From contig NW_004454166.1 of the NCBI RefSeq assembly GCF_000283155.1, forward strand, positions 13,337,772-13,401,771: 64,000 nucleotides of DNA, written 5' to 3'. The notes under the pieces were generated by a model, which was not told the DNA's origin, did no database searches, and saw only the letters and a list, made by a program, of their open reading frames with translations. Below, piece after piece: positions 45,241 through 57,573 of this stretch. Within the stretch, counting starts at the first letter, position 1. Every line of letters starts with the position of its first letter. Source of the DNA: Ceratotherium simum simum (Eukaryota > Chordata > Mammalia > Perissodactyla > Rhinocerotidae). Position numbers and translations under genes: made by a program.

Positions 45241-46160
45241 AATAGTTGGAATCAAGAGAAGAGTTCTTCAGAAGGTACAAAGAGGCAGGAAATTCTTGTC
45301 AAACAGGTTTCAGGACATTTTAATTTCATACCCTTTAGCCACTGACATCTTTAGCAATGGATCCGTGTGTTGGAACCAACTCATTATCAAAGAGGAAGAA
45401 AAGTGAAGCTAACTTTCCTATAATTTCCAGTGTGTTGGTATACCCAAGATCATAGGATATTTTGCAAAGTGGCCAAAAGCATTTGCAGCAGGTGGAAAGA
45501 GAGCCCATCTACCAAGTAATCACAAGGCCTATTGCAATGAACTCAGCCATTCTCATCCCTGGAGAAATAGATTGAAGCCTCTTCACTTCCATCTGGACAA
45601 ACATATTTACATTGCTCAATCAATGTGGGGAACAAAACAGCTTTCCAAGTAGGAGAATCTCTTGTGGGCCAAGCTGTTTTTCAAATAGCATGGAGAAATA
45701 ACAGCGACTCCAATTCTCAAATACTGCCTTGGTCAGTATGAGGCAAATGAGAACTTAACCTTGTTCTCCACGCACAGTTGAAAGAGTATGTTCTTTCCAG
45801 CTGGCTGTGGTCTTCTCTTCACTCTGGCAAGAATCGCTCTCAGGGCCTGGCAATTGCCCTGGACATAGATCCACAGGCCTTTTCCTGAATCTCCTTTGTG
45901 GCTCATGCTGACCCTGCTCTCCAGCAACTCACACTCAAGTAGAGCGTGGGCCCACCATCCTTATGATCTCCCAGTGCTGTGGGGAATGACACATTGTGTG
46001 TGCGTGCACGTTTGCACAGTTAGAGAGCATGCTGTCTGAGGATTGTTGGAGGCTGTGTTCCAGAGGCTTCCTTCATCTAGTGAGCTTGGATTAAAGGCAG
46101 CTTCATGGCACAAAATCTCAACTTGAATCATGTCCTGCAGGGAGCCATGAGGCCTGAGTC
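45241..46160. other. Single-copy sequence
   Basis: No named repeat and no frame over 65 codons. Confidence 0.35.
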
Positions 46161-46176
46161 CAATGATTTCCTTTTT

Positions 46177-46414
46177 GATTTGGTAAGAAAGATTGTCCCT
46201 GAGCTAACATCTGTTGCCAATCTTCCTCCTTTTGCCCAAGGAAGATTGTCCCTGAGCTAACATCTGTTGCCATTTTGCTATTTCGCTTGTGGGATGCCCC
46301 CACAGCATGGCTTGACAAGCAGTGTGTAGGTCTGTGCCCAGGATCCAAACCTGCGAACCCTGGGCCACTGAAGCTGAGCGCACGAACTTAACCACTATAC
46401 CACTGGGCTGGCCC
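46177..46414 (-). mobile_element. ERE SINE, older copy
   Basis: The right end CACTGGGCTGGCCC is the reversed head with CpG decay; two GAAGATTGTCCCTGAGCTAACATCTGTTGCC blocks form the tail. TGATTTCCTTTTT (from 46164) and TGATTTCCATTTTT (from 46415) flank it. Confidence 0.93.
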
Positions 46415-46505
46415 TGATTTCCATTTTTAAAGCTGTGGAATTGGGTGCAGAGAAGCCCAGTGCAATGCTTGAAGTCACACAGCAAGTTAATTATGGAATC
46501 TAGAA
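46415..46505 (-). mobile_element. MIR SINE fragment
   Basis: CCATTTTTAAAGCTGTGGAATTGGG, CTTGAAGTCACACAGCAAG match the reversed MIR core. Confidence 0.6.
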
Positions 46506-48730
46506 GTGATGTTTTTAAATTAAAATTCCTATTGCATGATTAAGAACATTGTTCTTTTCACTCTGCTCTACTCTTTATAAAGATGCTTTGTGTGCTGAGG
46601 GGAAAAGGGAAGGTGGTGTAGATGCTGATTTTCACTTAATAGATTTTTCCTTGGAACGTTCATTGGTTTTGTTCAAAGCATCAGTGACAAGTTGGCCTTC
46701 ATGCACCTTGTCATCATGCTGACAGTGGGAAGAAGAGAAGCAAGACAAAGAATCATTCTTTCCCTGCCTTTTAGGACTGTAACTTGGGTTTGCCTTCTGT
46801 TTGTGTGCAACAGTCTTCGGAAGACAGGCCATCTCTCTGGCTCTCAGATGTTAAGGAATGGGGCCAAATGGGAAGAAGAAAGCCAAGTAGGCGTTTCTCC
46901 CACGGTGGTTATCTTTAGTCTACACTGAGGTCATTTCCCACTGGGAGCAAGTTGCCTGCTCGTGGGCTATGGGCCAGATTCACACTGATTCCTGAAATCT
47001 GGAAAATCACCAACCATCCCAGTATCCAGGATCAGACTTATTCAAGGCGTAAGTAGAGTTAAAATCCCCTGTGTTTTTGTCTTGCCTTTATCTATATGAA
47101 AAAATAGGTCCCAGGGAGCAAGTTCTGTGCAAAAAAAAAAAAAGGAAGAATGGTCATAAACACACATACATTTGTGAATGTATGTATAAACACACAGCAG
47201 AATTTTCTCTAGTGACTATGGACATGAGAGCAATTGATCATTTAAATTTAAATGGGATGAATTGATAATTTATTGGAAGACGTGTTCAAACAATGGTCTA
47301 GGTGTTATAAGAGTGATTAGTCTTCCAAACAGTCACCATGGCCAAACAATAGTCCAGGCAAGATGAGTTGCCTACCCTTTCTTCAATTTTAGTAGAAGAC
47401 AGTGGCACATGACCACCTTCACTTCATAATTGAAAAGATTTGATTGCCATTATCTGAAGGCTGGAGAAAGCATCTCTTCCTTTGACCACAGCTAAAATAT
47501 GGTATGAATGTGCAATCTATGTACAGTTGACACAAAAAGAATCAAACAGCCTTAAAGAACTGAATAGCTGCCCAGTTTAGCCATAGCTTTTGCATATTAA
47601 GCTTAGCCATTCTAATCTTTAACATGACTGTGGGAGAACTAGATAGCATTTGAAAATTGACTAGGAAGACAACATAGCCAAAGATTCTTTTATCTCTGGG
47701 GAGACATCGTTTGGGGAGGTCCTTGCCGAGAAGCATTCCTTCTCATCCTAAATCCTAGGAGAAACAAGAGAAATGTTAGGGATCATTGTTCTGGATCAGA
47801 AGGCAATCAAAGGGATCCTGGGAACCAGACTATTAGAGTGTCTTAAGAGACGTGGTGGAAAAGAAACAAGGACCAGTGATTGGTATGACCACCACACAGG
47901 ACCAACATCCCAGGTAGCCTGAGTGCTCGTCACAACTGGAAAGAAGTGTCCAGTGGATCCATTTGTCCTGTGACAGCACAGCTAGGACTGTGTCCTTTAA
48001 AGCCCGGGGGAAGTGACTAATGAACTCACGGACTCCGTGACCATGTGAACAAGGGTGAGGTCTGGCTTGATTATGCAGAGAAGTCACTTACTCTGCCAAG
48101 TGTGTATCTGAAAAGAGACAGAGGCAAATGAAACGTTAGAGACAGCGGCAGCAGCAGCCACTGTAAACTGAAATGAAGCGGTCCAGGAATCCTGCCACAG
48201 ACAAAGAGAAGTAAGCCAGGCACACAAGAATGAAAGGTTGAAGGAAAGCAGGACCAGGGCTAGAATTGGGGCTTTGCTAGTTTTAGCTAGGTGCATTTAC
48301 TGACCTCATAGTAAGAGCAATTGGCAATCCAACAAGAGTAATAACTAGTTAACACACACTATATTTAGTGAGTGTTGACCCTACATTGTTTCGCAAATCT
48401 GCAAGTAGTTCACCCATAGAGTTCCAAAGCTTGCACTTTCAAAGAACCAAATTAAAGAACCTTGTTCAGACATTATTACTAATCTCAAAATGAACAGTCT
48501 CCATCCAGTTTTAAGGTTTTATTCTATGTTTTCTCAAAACCTTTACAATATTTAGGTGTTGGGACCAAAAAAAGTCTGAGACCAGGTAGATGGACAGCAA
48601 CTTGCCTAGCATAGTATTGGTGCCTCCGCATGGAAGATCTCGATTGTGTCTTCCAGAAGGCAGGAGGTACAGACAATCATTATATGGTTGGTCTGTAAAT
48701 TGAGAATGTTCCTGTTACCAGTATTGCCAA
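46506..48730. other. Single-copy block
   Basis: About 2.2 kb with no named repeat beyond an A13-type run near 47132. A short AGC-rich patch occurs at 48146-48160. Frames of 60-84 codons on both strands have no motif. Confidence 0.4.
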
Positions 48731-48734
48731 AAAT

Positions 48735-48870
48735 TAATACTAATTTACTGAGCTCCCACTGTATGCAATCTACTGCATTTACCATGCGTTTCTTTACATA
48801 ATCTTGTGTTTCTCTCACAGCATACCTGGGAGATAGAATTACTATTCCCATTTTAAAGATAAGGATACTG
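48735..48870 (-). mobile_element. MIR SINE fragment
   Basis: TTACTGAGCTCCCACTGTATGC, TTACTATTCCCATTTTAAAGATAAGG are the reversed MIR tail and core. Confidence 0.72.
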
Positions 48871-50205
48871 TGTGTAAGGTGTCAAGTGAGGTCTTCCTCC
48901 CCTTTTTCTTATAATTTCCCCCAGAGCCTACTGCTGAGAACTTAGATTTTGGAGGAAAAACAGCTGCCACCAAGGGCTTCCTTACTGGTGCACCATCTTT
49001 GAAGAATAATCAGAAGTAAATGGCCTACAGTTAGGAAAAGAAGAATAAAACTGTCTTTATTCACAGAATAATGAATGTTTATGTAGAAAATTAAGGAAAC
49101 TACATTATTCAAACTAAGTGAATTTAGCAAGGTCTCGGGATAAAAGGTCATTGTACAAACATCCACTGTATTTCTATATCCTAGCAGTGAACAACTGGAA
49201 AATGACATTTAAAAATGTTCCACTTACAGAAACAGAATTCCTGGATAGTGTTAGGATTTGACTGATTTATCCTTTAGGGGCTCTGCTACCCAGCAGAAAA
49301 GGTGAGTCAACAAAGAATAGTCACTAGGAAAATAAAAAGTGTTCTATATTTTACTTCCAAGGATTGAGACTCCTCACACAAACGTTTACACAGGCCCAGA
49401 GTGCTTAGCTTTCCCAAAGCCACACAGCTAGTAAGCCCGTGAGCTGAGATGTGACTTCTGGCCTCTCTGACTCAAAAATCTCTTGTTTTTTCCCACAACA
49501 CTCCTGTTCTCTCCTTGTGTACTGTGAATGGTGGGAGACCTGATATACTCTCTACTCCAAGTGCCCAATGGTTCAAAAATTCTTCCTGAACTCCCAGCAT
49601 TTCCATCTGGTTTTAGGTTGGCTTTCTGAGTCCAATAATATTGTAATAATACCATCTCATACTCACACAATATATTTTACTAACCTTTCCCATGTATTAG
49701 CTCATTTGATCTCACAATAACTTGTGAGTAAGAAAAGGCTGAAATTAGCTCAGTTTTGTAGATGATATATAGATAGGCTCGGATGAGTTTTGTCTTGACC
49801 AATGTCACGTTGCTTACAAGTAACAGAGCTAGAAATGGAACAAAAATTTGCTTCGAAAACATCACTTGACAAAAAACACCAGACTTGGCTGACCTAGACA
49901 GATGTTGTTAATTCAAGTAGTTGAATTGTTGACTTATTGGAATATATTTAAGGAAATGTAAATTGTTATATCCATTTACTTACACCAAGGATGTAGAAAG
50001 GGAAACTAGGCCTCATGTTTTAGAGATGAGATTTAGAGATTAGAGTATACCATCAGTTGCATAAAGAACTAGCAAACTCGTTTGCAATAAGCCTATTTAA
50101 AAAAAAATGTTGACGTCATGACTGAAGGCTTTACTCATAAAAGGGTAAACTCTTCCTTAGTTTGTAGGTATAGAGATCACAGATTCAAAAAATTTCAGAA
50201 TTGGG
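48871..50205. other. Unassigned sequence with two MIR remnants
   Basis: MIR remnants on the minus strand at about 49400-49480 (AAAGCCACACAGCTAGTAAGCC) and 49670-49840 (CATTTGATCTCACAATAACTTG, GTAACAGAGCTAGAAATGG). The rest is AT-rich and unrecognised. Confidence 0.5.
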
Positions 50206-50472
50206 AGCCAGCCGTGATGGCCTAGTGGTTAAAGTTTGGTGTGCTCTGCTTTGGCGGCCAGGGTTCAGTTCCTCAGTGTGGAACCACACCACTTGTCTGT
50301 CAGTAGCCATGCTGTGGCAGCAGCTCACATAGAAGAGCAAGAAGGACTCACAACTGAAATATACAACTACGTACTGGGGCTTTAGGGAGAAAAAAAAAAG
50401 AGAGAGAGAGGAAGATTGGCAACAGACGTTAGCTCAGAGCGAATCTTTCCCAGCAAGAAAAAAAAAAAAAAG
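50206..50472 (+). mobile_element. ERE-family SINE, diverged subfamily
   Basis: GGAGCCAGCCGTGATGGCCTAGTGGTTAAAG head, GTGTGGAACCACACCACTTGTC (a block shared with the composite SINEs at 7365 and 36611), then CATAGAAGAGCAAGAAGGAC and CAGACGTTAGCTCAGAGC. It links the plain ERE to the composite type. Confidence 0.88.
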
Positions 50473-50489
50473 ATATTTGAGAGTTGGAA

Positions 50490-50660
50490 AGCAATCTTAG
50501 AGTTCTTCTGGTTGAACTCTCTCTTTCCTAGTTGAGGGAGCAGAAGCTCCAAGATTCTAGCTGATTGCTTGTGGTCACACCACTAATTAGTGACAGAATT
50601 GCTCTTAGAATTCAGAGCCAGGCTCCAGTCCAGTTCTGTGGCCCTACACTCCAAGCTTAG
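50490..50660. other. Possible MIR-related fragment
   Basis: GCTTGTGGTCACACCACTAATTAGTGACAG and GAGCCAGGCTCCAGTCCAG resemble the reversed MIR middle and head, but the match is weak. Confidence 0.35.
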
Positions 50661-51120
50661 GAATATTTTCCCCTGTTTTTAGTTTGTATTAGACAGTTTT
50701 AATAATAACTTTTAGATCTCTGGTTCTGAACGGTTGTGATTTTGGAATGCAAATGACGGTGGCGTAGAAACTCCATGTCTGACCCTCTGCAGGGCCACAG
50801 GGAGGGCTGCAGATTGTGGGTCACTCCCAGGAGTTCGTCATTCCCTGGAGCTCCCCACCCTGCACACAAAGGACTGTGCATCGTCTTGCTCCACGACTTC
50901 TCGTCTTAAAGGGCTTGTCAGAGCTGGCCGCATAGGCCCCTGAAAATATTGTAGAGGTCTTTGAAGTAGGTTGTGTTTTTTTTCCTGAAACACATCTGCT
51001 ATTCATCTTGTTTGTGTTTTAAAATGCAAGTGTTTTAGCCAGCAATTTGAAAGAGAAGTCTAATCAAAATAAGTATACCAATCCAATGCGATATTTTTCA
51101 TCTGATCTACCATCACCTCC
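50661..51120. other. No recognised gene or repeat
   Basis: Two overlapping minus frames of about 60 codons at 50699-51006; no motif. Confidence 0.35.
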
Positions 51121-51122
51121 TA

Positions 51123-51668
51123 TCCATTTGTTTGTTCATTTATTCATTCATTCATTCATCAACTACTTAATGGGTATTTATGACATGCCAGAAATTGTTC
51201 TAGCAGCTTGGGAAATAGCAGTGAGCAAAATAAAGTCCTTGTATCAAGAAGCTTTAGTTCCAGGGGAAAGAGACAGACAGTAAACAAAGGTATAATTAAT
51301 TTTTTGTTTATCAGATGTTGATGAGTGCTATGGCAAAAAAGCTGTGTAAGGGAGCATAGGGAGTGTGGTGGTGGTGGTGATTGCGATTTTATTTAGGATG
51401 GTTGGGTAAGGGCGCTCTGCTAAGGTGGCATTTGTGCAGAGTCCTGATGGAAGTAGAGAAATAAGCCATGTGGCTATCTGAGGCAAGAACTTTCCAGACA
51501 GAGGCAACAGCAAGGCATGGTCCCTAGTTAGGAGACTACTGGGTATGTTCAAGAAAGAGCAAAGAAGCCTGCACAGCTGGAGTGGAAGGAATGAGGTGGA
51601 GAGTAAAAGGAGTTGAAATCAGGGAGGTAGCAGGGCCGGGTCATGTGGGCCTTATAAAACAATATAAG
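51123..51668 (-). mobile_element. L2 LINE, long antisense 3' portion
   Basis: TTTATTCATTCATTCATTCATC, GGGAAATAGCAGTGAGCAAAATAAAG, GAAAGAGACAGACAGTAAAC, GATGAGTGCTATGGC, AATAAGCCATGTGGCTATCTG, GGGCCGGGTCATGTGGGCC are in reversed L2 order. It includes a GTG-rich patch at 51362-51380. Confidence 0.9.
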
Positions 51669-53125
51669 GACTTTCTTCTTTTGAATTAAGTTTTTGAAAT
51701 TGAAATATAATTTACATACAACAAAATGTACAGATCTCAAGTATTGCTTTTGAATGGTTTTGCAATTATATATGCCCTGTAACCACAATGCAAGACCAGA
51801 TGTAGAACATTTCCATCACCTCAGAAAGTTCTCTTGTGATACTTTCCAGTCAATTCTCCCCCTAGCCCAGAGGTAACCAGTGTTCTGATTTTTGTCGGTG
51901 TTCTTGAACTTCATAAAAATGGAATTATGCAGTCTGGATGCTGTCGAGTCTGGTTTCTTTTACTCAATATAAGGTTTTGGAGGTTCACCCATGTCACCGC
52001 CTGTATCAGTAGTTCATTGCTGAGCGGTATTCCATTGTATAAATATATCACAGTTGGTTTACGCATTGTCCTGTTGATGGGCATTTAGGATGTTTCTTGC
52101 TTTTGTCTATTTTAAATAAAATTGCCATATAAATATATATATATTTTTGGTACTTTTGACCCACCTCCGCTTATTTCCCCATCTCCCACCTCCTGCCTCT
52201 GGCAGCCACCAATCCATCCTCTGTTTCTATGAGTTCAGCCACGAATATACTTGAACAAGTACGTTCTTTTTTTGTGGGTATGTTTTCCTTCCTCTTGGGT
52301 ACATACATAGGAGTGGATCTGCTGGGTCATAGGGTGATAATATGTTTAGCTTCATATGAAATTGCCAAACAGTTTTCCCAAGTGGTGGTGTCACTTTGCA
52401 CTCCCACCAGCAATGTGTAAGAATTCCAGTTGTTCCACGTGCTCACCGACATTTGGTATCCTCAGGTGAGTTTGCTTGTTTTTGTTTTAATTTTTCTAGG
52501 CCGTTTGAAATATACCCCACTGTGGTTTTAATTTGCATTTATCCACTGACTACTGATATCGAGCACATTGTCATGAGCTTTTTGGCATCTGCATATCCTT
52601 TTTTTGTGAAGTTCATGTGCTTTGCCCAGTCTTTTAAAATTGGGTTGTTTGTCTTTTTATTGTTGTTTGTAGGAACTTTTAAAAAAAATATATTCTGATA
52701 AGAGCCCTTTAACAGATCAATCTCTGTATCTCTGTATCTCTATATCTATCTATCTATCTGTCTGTCTATCTATCTATCTATCTATCTATCTATTTTTTAC
52801 CCAAATCTGCAGGTTGCTTATTTATTTTCTTAATGGTACCTTTTGATATGCAGAGATTTTTAATTGAGATGAAATTTGATTTATCAAATTTTTCTTTTAT
52901 GATTAGTATTTTTTGTGTCCTGTGTAAGAAGTGTTTGTCTACTCCAAAGTCATGAAAGTATTTTCTTCTAGAAGCATTATGGTTTTGGCTTTTTTGTTTA
53001 GTTCTAAGATCTACCTTGAATTAATTTTTGCATATACAGTAAGATAGGATGAAGATGCAGATATCCAGTTCCAGCCCTGTTTGTGAAAAATACTTTATTT
53101 TCTCACTGAATTGTCTTGGCAGAAG
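51669..53125 (-). mobile_element. L1M LINE, 3' UTR and ORF2 3' half
   Basis: The plus strand has antisense L1 order: AAATTGAAATATAATTTACATAC, GTTCACCCATGTCACCGCC, GAGCGGTATTCCATTGTATAAATATATC, ACAGTTTTCCCAAGTGGTGG, ATTTGCATTTATCCACTGAC, ATTGGGTTGTTTGTCTTTTTATTG, AATTAATTTTTGCATATAC. The 100-codon plus frame at 52396-52698 is antisense to ORF2. Confidence 0.88.
52723..52795. repeat. (CTAT/CTGT)n tetranucleotide array in L1M
   Basis: Starts as TCTGTATC units and becomes CTAT with two CTGT variants. It sits where L1 normally carries a degenerate TATATGATTTGC segment, so it has grown within or replaced that part of the element. Confidence 0.93.
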
Positions 53126-53186
53126 GAGTTTGTTTTTATTCCAAGTGAGAAGAAAGCTGCTGGAGAGTTTGAAGAGCTCTCTGAGG

Positions 53187-53440
53187 GCAATTAACACTGT
53201 CTACCTTGCATAATAGTTTTTTATGTGCATGTCTTCAAACACATCCACACACACTTTGGGAACAGGGGCTAGATCTTGCTTGGATTTTTATCCCCAGCTT
53301 CAGCACCTGGCCCCAGGCTTGGCACATCATAGGTAGGACTCAATGAATGAATGAATGAATTCCAATAAATGACAAAGTTAGCTTTTTTTTCCTTGCTTAA
53401 CATGTGGGTGTGCTCATTTGTCTGTGTTCTCCATGGCTCC
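53187..53440 (+). repeat. Local duplication unit A with an L2-like 3' tail
   Basis: Contains CACTTTGGGAACAGGGGC, CTTGGCACATCATAGG and TGAATGAATGAATGAATTCCA, like an L2 terminus. Similarity to 54617-54855 continues on both sides of that tail, including AATGACAAA, a T-rich run and CTCATTTGTCTGTGTTC. Unit B lacks about 15 bases in the middle. Confidence 0.8.
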
Positions 53441-54616
53441 CACACAGACCATGACCCTTTCCATTTAGGTTTGTTAGTCTCAGACGTACGGGGCATTTGT
53501 AATGTGTATGCAGGATTATATATTTCTTTGACTCATACCACATAAACATATACTGGTCCCTTGCATGGTTAGCTTTGCGTCTATTTTTGTTCTCATTTCT
53601 ACTTGGCATATTTGGGTAGAGAAGATTAAAAAGCACATGTGGACAGAAGAGAAATGGCATCTGGATTGCAGCCCTGTTTTAGCTCTCCCTCTCTCTCCTA
53701 AAATGCCCAGAAAGACTCAGAAACAAGAAAGAATGCTCATCACAGCCCTGACCAGTATGACTGTCAGATAGCCTATTGCCAAGGTCCAGGAGTAGTCTCC
53801 CTGGGGGAATAGCAGAGGTGGAGGGATGGAGAAAGGCTTTTTATACCTATCCTACATTCTTCCTTTTACAGAAACCCTTGGTCTAGTTCAACCAGAAAGC
53901 TGAGTCCCCCTCCTCCTACTTCCAAGGAGCTGCTTCCTTTTAAGGCAGCCACAAAGCTGTTTCCCATTTACCCATCCTTCTTTCTCTGTCTACCTAACCT
54001 CAACAACTCCCCAAAACCAACAGGATGGAAAAAAGGGAGGGACATTTTTCTCTCCCTTGAAGCATGTATAATGCTTCGTTGCATCCTGGGAAGTGTAGTT
54101 CCATAAGTTCAGCACTTAGGTGGGTTCAAGATGTAAGATTTATGGCAGAAGTCCGCTATATGCTGGGGTTGTAGTTTCTCATGTACCTTGAGTCAGAGTC
54201 TCAAAAGACAATGTGGATAGGAGGAGATGTCCCCTCAGGAGAGTAAAGTTGCATTAGAGTCTGGAGGTTTGGGTAGAAGCTGTACACCCACCTGTTCTCC
54301 AGCTGGAAGCATGAGATCATCATACAAGTGAAGGGTGGCCATTGACAAGGCCAAGTTCATACCATGTATGGCTGTTGACATTAAGTATAGAGGGAACTCA
54401 CCTTGTTTAAATAATCATACTGAAAAAATAAATAATATAAAAGACCACTTGGAACCAGTGGAAAAAATTGCTGCAGATCCCAGGAAAGGGAGCATCAATC
54501 TTAAAAGTTTAGAGGAAAATGAGACCTCTGAAAATTGTCTATTGTAGGAACCAGATGAAAATTTCAAAAAATGTATAGCATTCAAAATATCTTTTGAGAT
54601 TTAAGCCTTTCTTAAG
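53441..54616. other. Unassigned spacer between the duplicated units
   Basis: No named repeat. Minus frames of 75-87 codons at 53269-53660 and a plus frame of 70 codons at 54335-54547 lack motifs. Confidence 0.35.
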
Positions 54617-54855
54617 GCAAGTAACACTTCCTACCTTGCATTATGGTTGATTATGATGTGCATTTCTTCATATATATCCACACGTACTTTGAGAACAGGG
54701 GACACATCTTGCTTCAGAACCTAGCACAGTACTTGGCACATCATAGATTCTGAATGAATGAATGAATGAATGAATTCCATCCAATGACAAAATGTGCTCC
54801 TTTTTTTTCCTTTAATATATGGATGTACTCATTTGTCTATGTTCCATATGGCCTT
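54617..54855 (+). repeat. Local duplication unit B
   Basis: CTACCTTGCATTATGG, TACTTTGAGAACAGGGG, CTTGGCACATCATAGATTC, TGAATGAATTCCATCCAATGACAAA and GTACTCATTTGTCTATGTTCC align with unit A in the same orientation, 1.43 kb away. Confidence 0.8.
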
Positions 54856-55315
54856 TAAAAACAGCAATAGAAAGTCACCAAGTCATAGTGATAAGAGGAA
54901 TGCGATGAAAATGGAAATGCAAAATGGATAAAATATGCTAGAAAGCTAAAATCTCAAGAGCAGAATTAAAATCCTTATTAGAGACAGTAAATAACTGAAC
55001 TGAACCAATGGAGGACTGCACCATTCTTGGAGAAGATAAATTAGAAATCTCCCTTGGAATGCAGAGAAAAAGGAAAAAGATGTGCAAATGACAGGAGATA
55101 CATTGTTAGACGTGGAGGGCAGGGAATGGAATTCCAACCTAAAAATTATAGGTATTTTTGAGTTAGTAAGAATCACTGGAATAGAAGTAATTATAAAGAC
55201 TTTGAAGAAACAATTTTCTGTACTGAAACCAAGAATATGGTTGTCACTCCCCAAGCAAAATGAATGACCATATTTCTGGATCACGAGGATAAAGAAAAAT
55301 ATCTTGCAAATCTCA
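54856..55315 (+). mobile_element. Probable old L1/HAL1 fragment, ORF1 side
   Basis: A-rich purine-heavy sequence with TTATAGGTATTTTTGAG, AATCACTGGAATAGAAG, AAGAAACAATTTTCTGTACTG resembling the ORF1 region of old L1. The match is from memory and weak. The 112-codon minus frame at 54946-55284 runs antisense to it. Confidence 0.4.
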
Positions 55316-55324
55316 GCTGATATG

Positions 55325-55440
55325 GTTTGGCATCATGGCCTTGGGCAATTTTCTGAGCCTTAGTTTCCTCATCTTTAAAGGAGAAGGTTGGCAGAGCGTC
55401 TCTAGGTCCCTGCTAGACTTGATTATCTTATGATTTCATA
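55325..55440 (+). mobile_element. MIR SINE fragment
   Basis: GCCTTGGGCAATTTTCTGAGCC, TTAGTTTCCTCATCTTTAAAGG match the MIR core. Confidence 0.72.
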
Positions 55441-55488
55441 AATGTTTTGAAGGCCAGAGTGTCTAAAACAGCGACTGACTATTTTTTT

Positions 55489-55727
55489 GTGTGTGTGTGA
55501 GGAAGATTGACCCTGAGCTAACATCTGTTGCCAATCTTCCTCGTTTTACTGAGGAAGATTGGCTCTGAGCTAACATCCATGCCCGTCTTCCTCTATTTTA
55601 TATGGGACACTGGCACAGCATGTCTTGATGAGGGGTGCTTTGGTCCGTGCCCGGAATTCAAACCTGCGAACTCCTGGCTGCCAAAGCAGGCGGTGTGCAC
55701 ATAAGCGCTACGCCACCGGGCTGACCC
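55489..55727 (-). mobile_element. ERE SINE
   Basis: The right end CGCCACCGGGCTGACCCC is the reversed head; GAGGAAGATTGACCCTGAGC and GAGGAAGATTGGCTCTGAGC are the tail blocks. A CTGAC/TGGC-TATTTT target duplication is imperfect (about 55475-55488 and 55728-55742). Confidence 0.93.
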
Positions 55728-57570
55728 CTGATTGGCTATTTTAACACCACATTTGAGAAAACCCAAGCAATTGATTTCAGTGGCTGTAAGTCCTCCCAAA
55801 CAAAGCTTTACTTCCCCTTAAGGTCATTTGCTTCAATGTGTCGTCTGGGATTCCGGGAATGTTATAAGCACCCCAAGTGTTCTCATAGTAACATCAGGAC
55901 CTCATAGCCTCTGGCGACGTTCACTCCTTGCTCTATTCCTCTCTTCCAGAAGAGTCAAAGACTAAGGCACCTTCTCCCTGAACTCCCTGTAAGTCCTTAT
56001 GTGCCCTCACTCCCGATAATTTTTGCCTCCCACAGCCCCTCCTCTCAGCCTAGGCACCAACCAACTTTTCTGACGGCTCATTCAGGGTTTAAATCAAATC
56101 TCATCAGGGAACACAGGTTTCCTTCTTGCTCATTTTCAGAGCCCGACTATTAGCTCTCAGGAACTGCCTTTCCTAAAATGGCAGGATGGCAGATCCAAAT
56201 CGTGTAGCCCACCACCATTAGCAGTGATAGGTATGGGCTCCATTTAAAACTGGGGCTCATTGTTCGAAGTTCTCACTTCCTCTGGGACTTGACTTGTTGG
56301 CTGGAGTAAACGCTGCCTCACTTCCTTCCTTCCCAGGTCTCTAGCGTCAACTCCAGTGTCCGTATGTGTGTGTCTGTGTGTTTACAGTCATGCACACACT
56401 CAGCTCCAAGAAGGAAGAGACGCGAACTCTACCCATCAGAACATACACTCACACCCTCTCCTGACTTGCTAAATCCCACTCCAGTGATCCAAAATGTTCC
56501 TCAGCTGCCAGATTTTTAGCAACAATAAACATGGGCAGAAATCATCAATTCCACAAACAATAAACACGTCTAGAAAAGGCAGACAGTAAAGACTGCTGAG
56601 AAGTGTTTTGAAGGCATCTTTCCACGCACGAGCAGGCAGAGGTGCGGCTGCCAGAGCTCGTTGGCTTCTGCACGATTCACACAATGGTCTGAGCTGCCCC
56701 ATTTGTGGCCATACAGCTTGGCTCTGGGCTTCATAAATTCAGCCCCCTGAATACCGTTTGTTTGTGTTATGACTCCATCCAAAATGTTCCAGGGAAGCCA
56801 AGTCTCCTCACCCCATTAAAAAGGTATATTACATATTTTTACTAGCCTATGGAGCTTGGCCTTCAGAGGTAACAATATGTGCTTTGTTACTCCACAAGTT
56901 TGCCGTGAAGTGTGCTGTAATATTTGCCAGGGGTGTGCTGCTCTCTCCCAAGAGGGTTCACAGCCCCGAGGAACACTTCAGTCTGCTTAACGGCTGGCGT
57001 GAGCCTTGCCTTTTACGGTAGTTTCCTTTCTGCACGCGGGAATGACAACCACTTAGAGTGTCAGCCGGCGGGGAACAGATGACAGCAAAATATCCACTCT
57101 GCTCTTAGTCCCAGGGTGTCCTATCTGCCTTGAACTATTGCACTTGGAGCCCGCTCTCTGATAATGAATTTGGGAATGCCAACGGGTTGAGAGGGAAGTA
57201 GGAGTCACTTAGAGAAGCTAGCCGGATAATTCTATTTTAGAAAGCACAGAAGAATGTCTTCCTGCCACCCTGGTAAGTTAGTTAATAAGCACAGGGCACA
57301 AGAAGCCCCCAAATGAATGGAAGATATGGAGCAAAATATAAGCTACGAAGTAGCTGCTTGATCACATGTGTTAATATTTAATCCTCTAATTTAATTCAAT
57401 CTTTGGGTCAGAGTTAACAGAAATAAGTGTATTTATTAATTATTGTTAATTAATAGTTGTTAGAACCATATCAAAGTGTCCTCGCACTCACAGAGTCTGG
57501 CGTGCTAGCCCAAGAGAAAGAAGCACCAACCATATTTCCTGGACGCTGAAGGGAGGATGGTGCAGATCTG
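55728..57570. other. Single-copy block with a weak CpG cluster
   Basis: No named repeat. Near 56980-57080 CpGs are locally more frequent (ACGGCTGGCGTG, TGCACGCGGG, CAGCCGGCGGGG), but far below a CpG island. 57370-57470 is very AT-rich. Frames under 80 codons lack motifs. Confidence 0.4.
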
Positions 57571-57573
57571 GTT

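Noticed and set aside
48146..48160. CAG/AGC expansion candidate
   Set aside because: Only four to five imperfect units, well within background.
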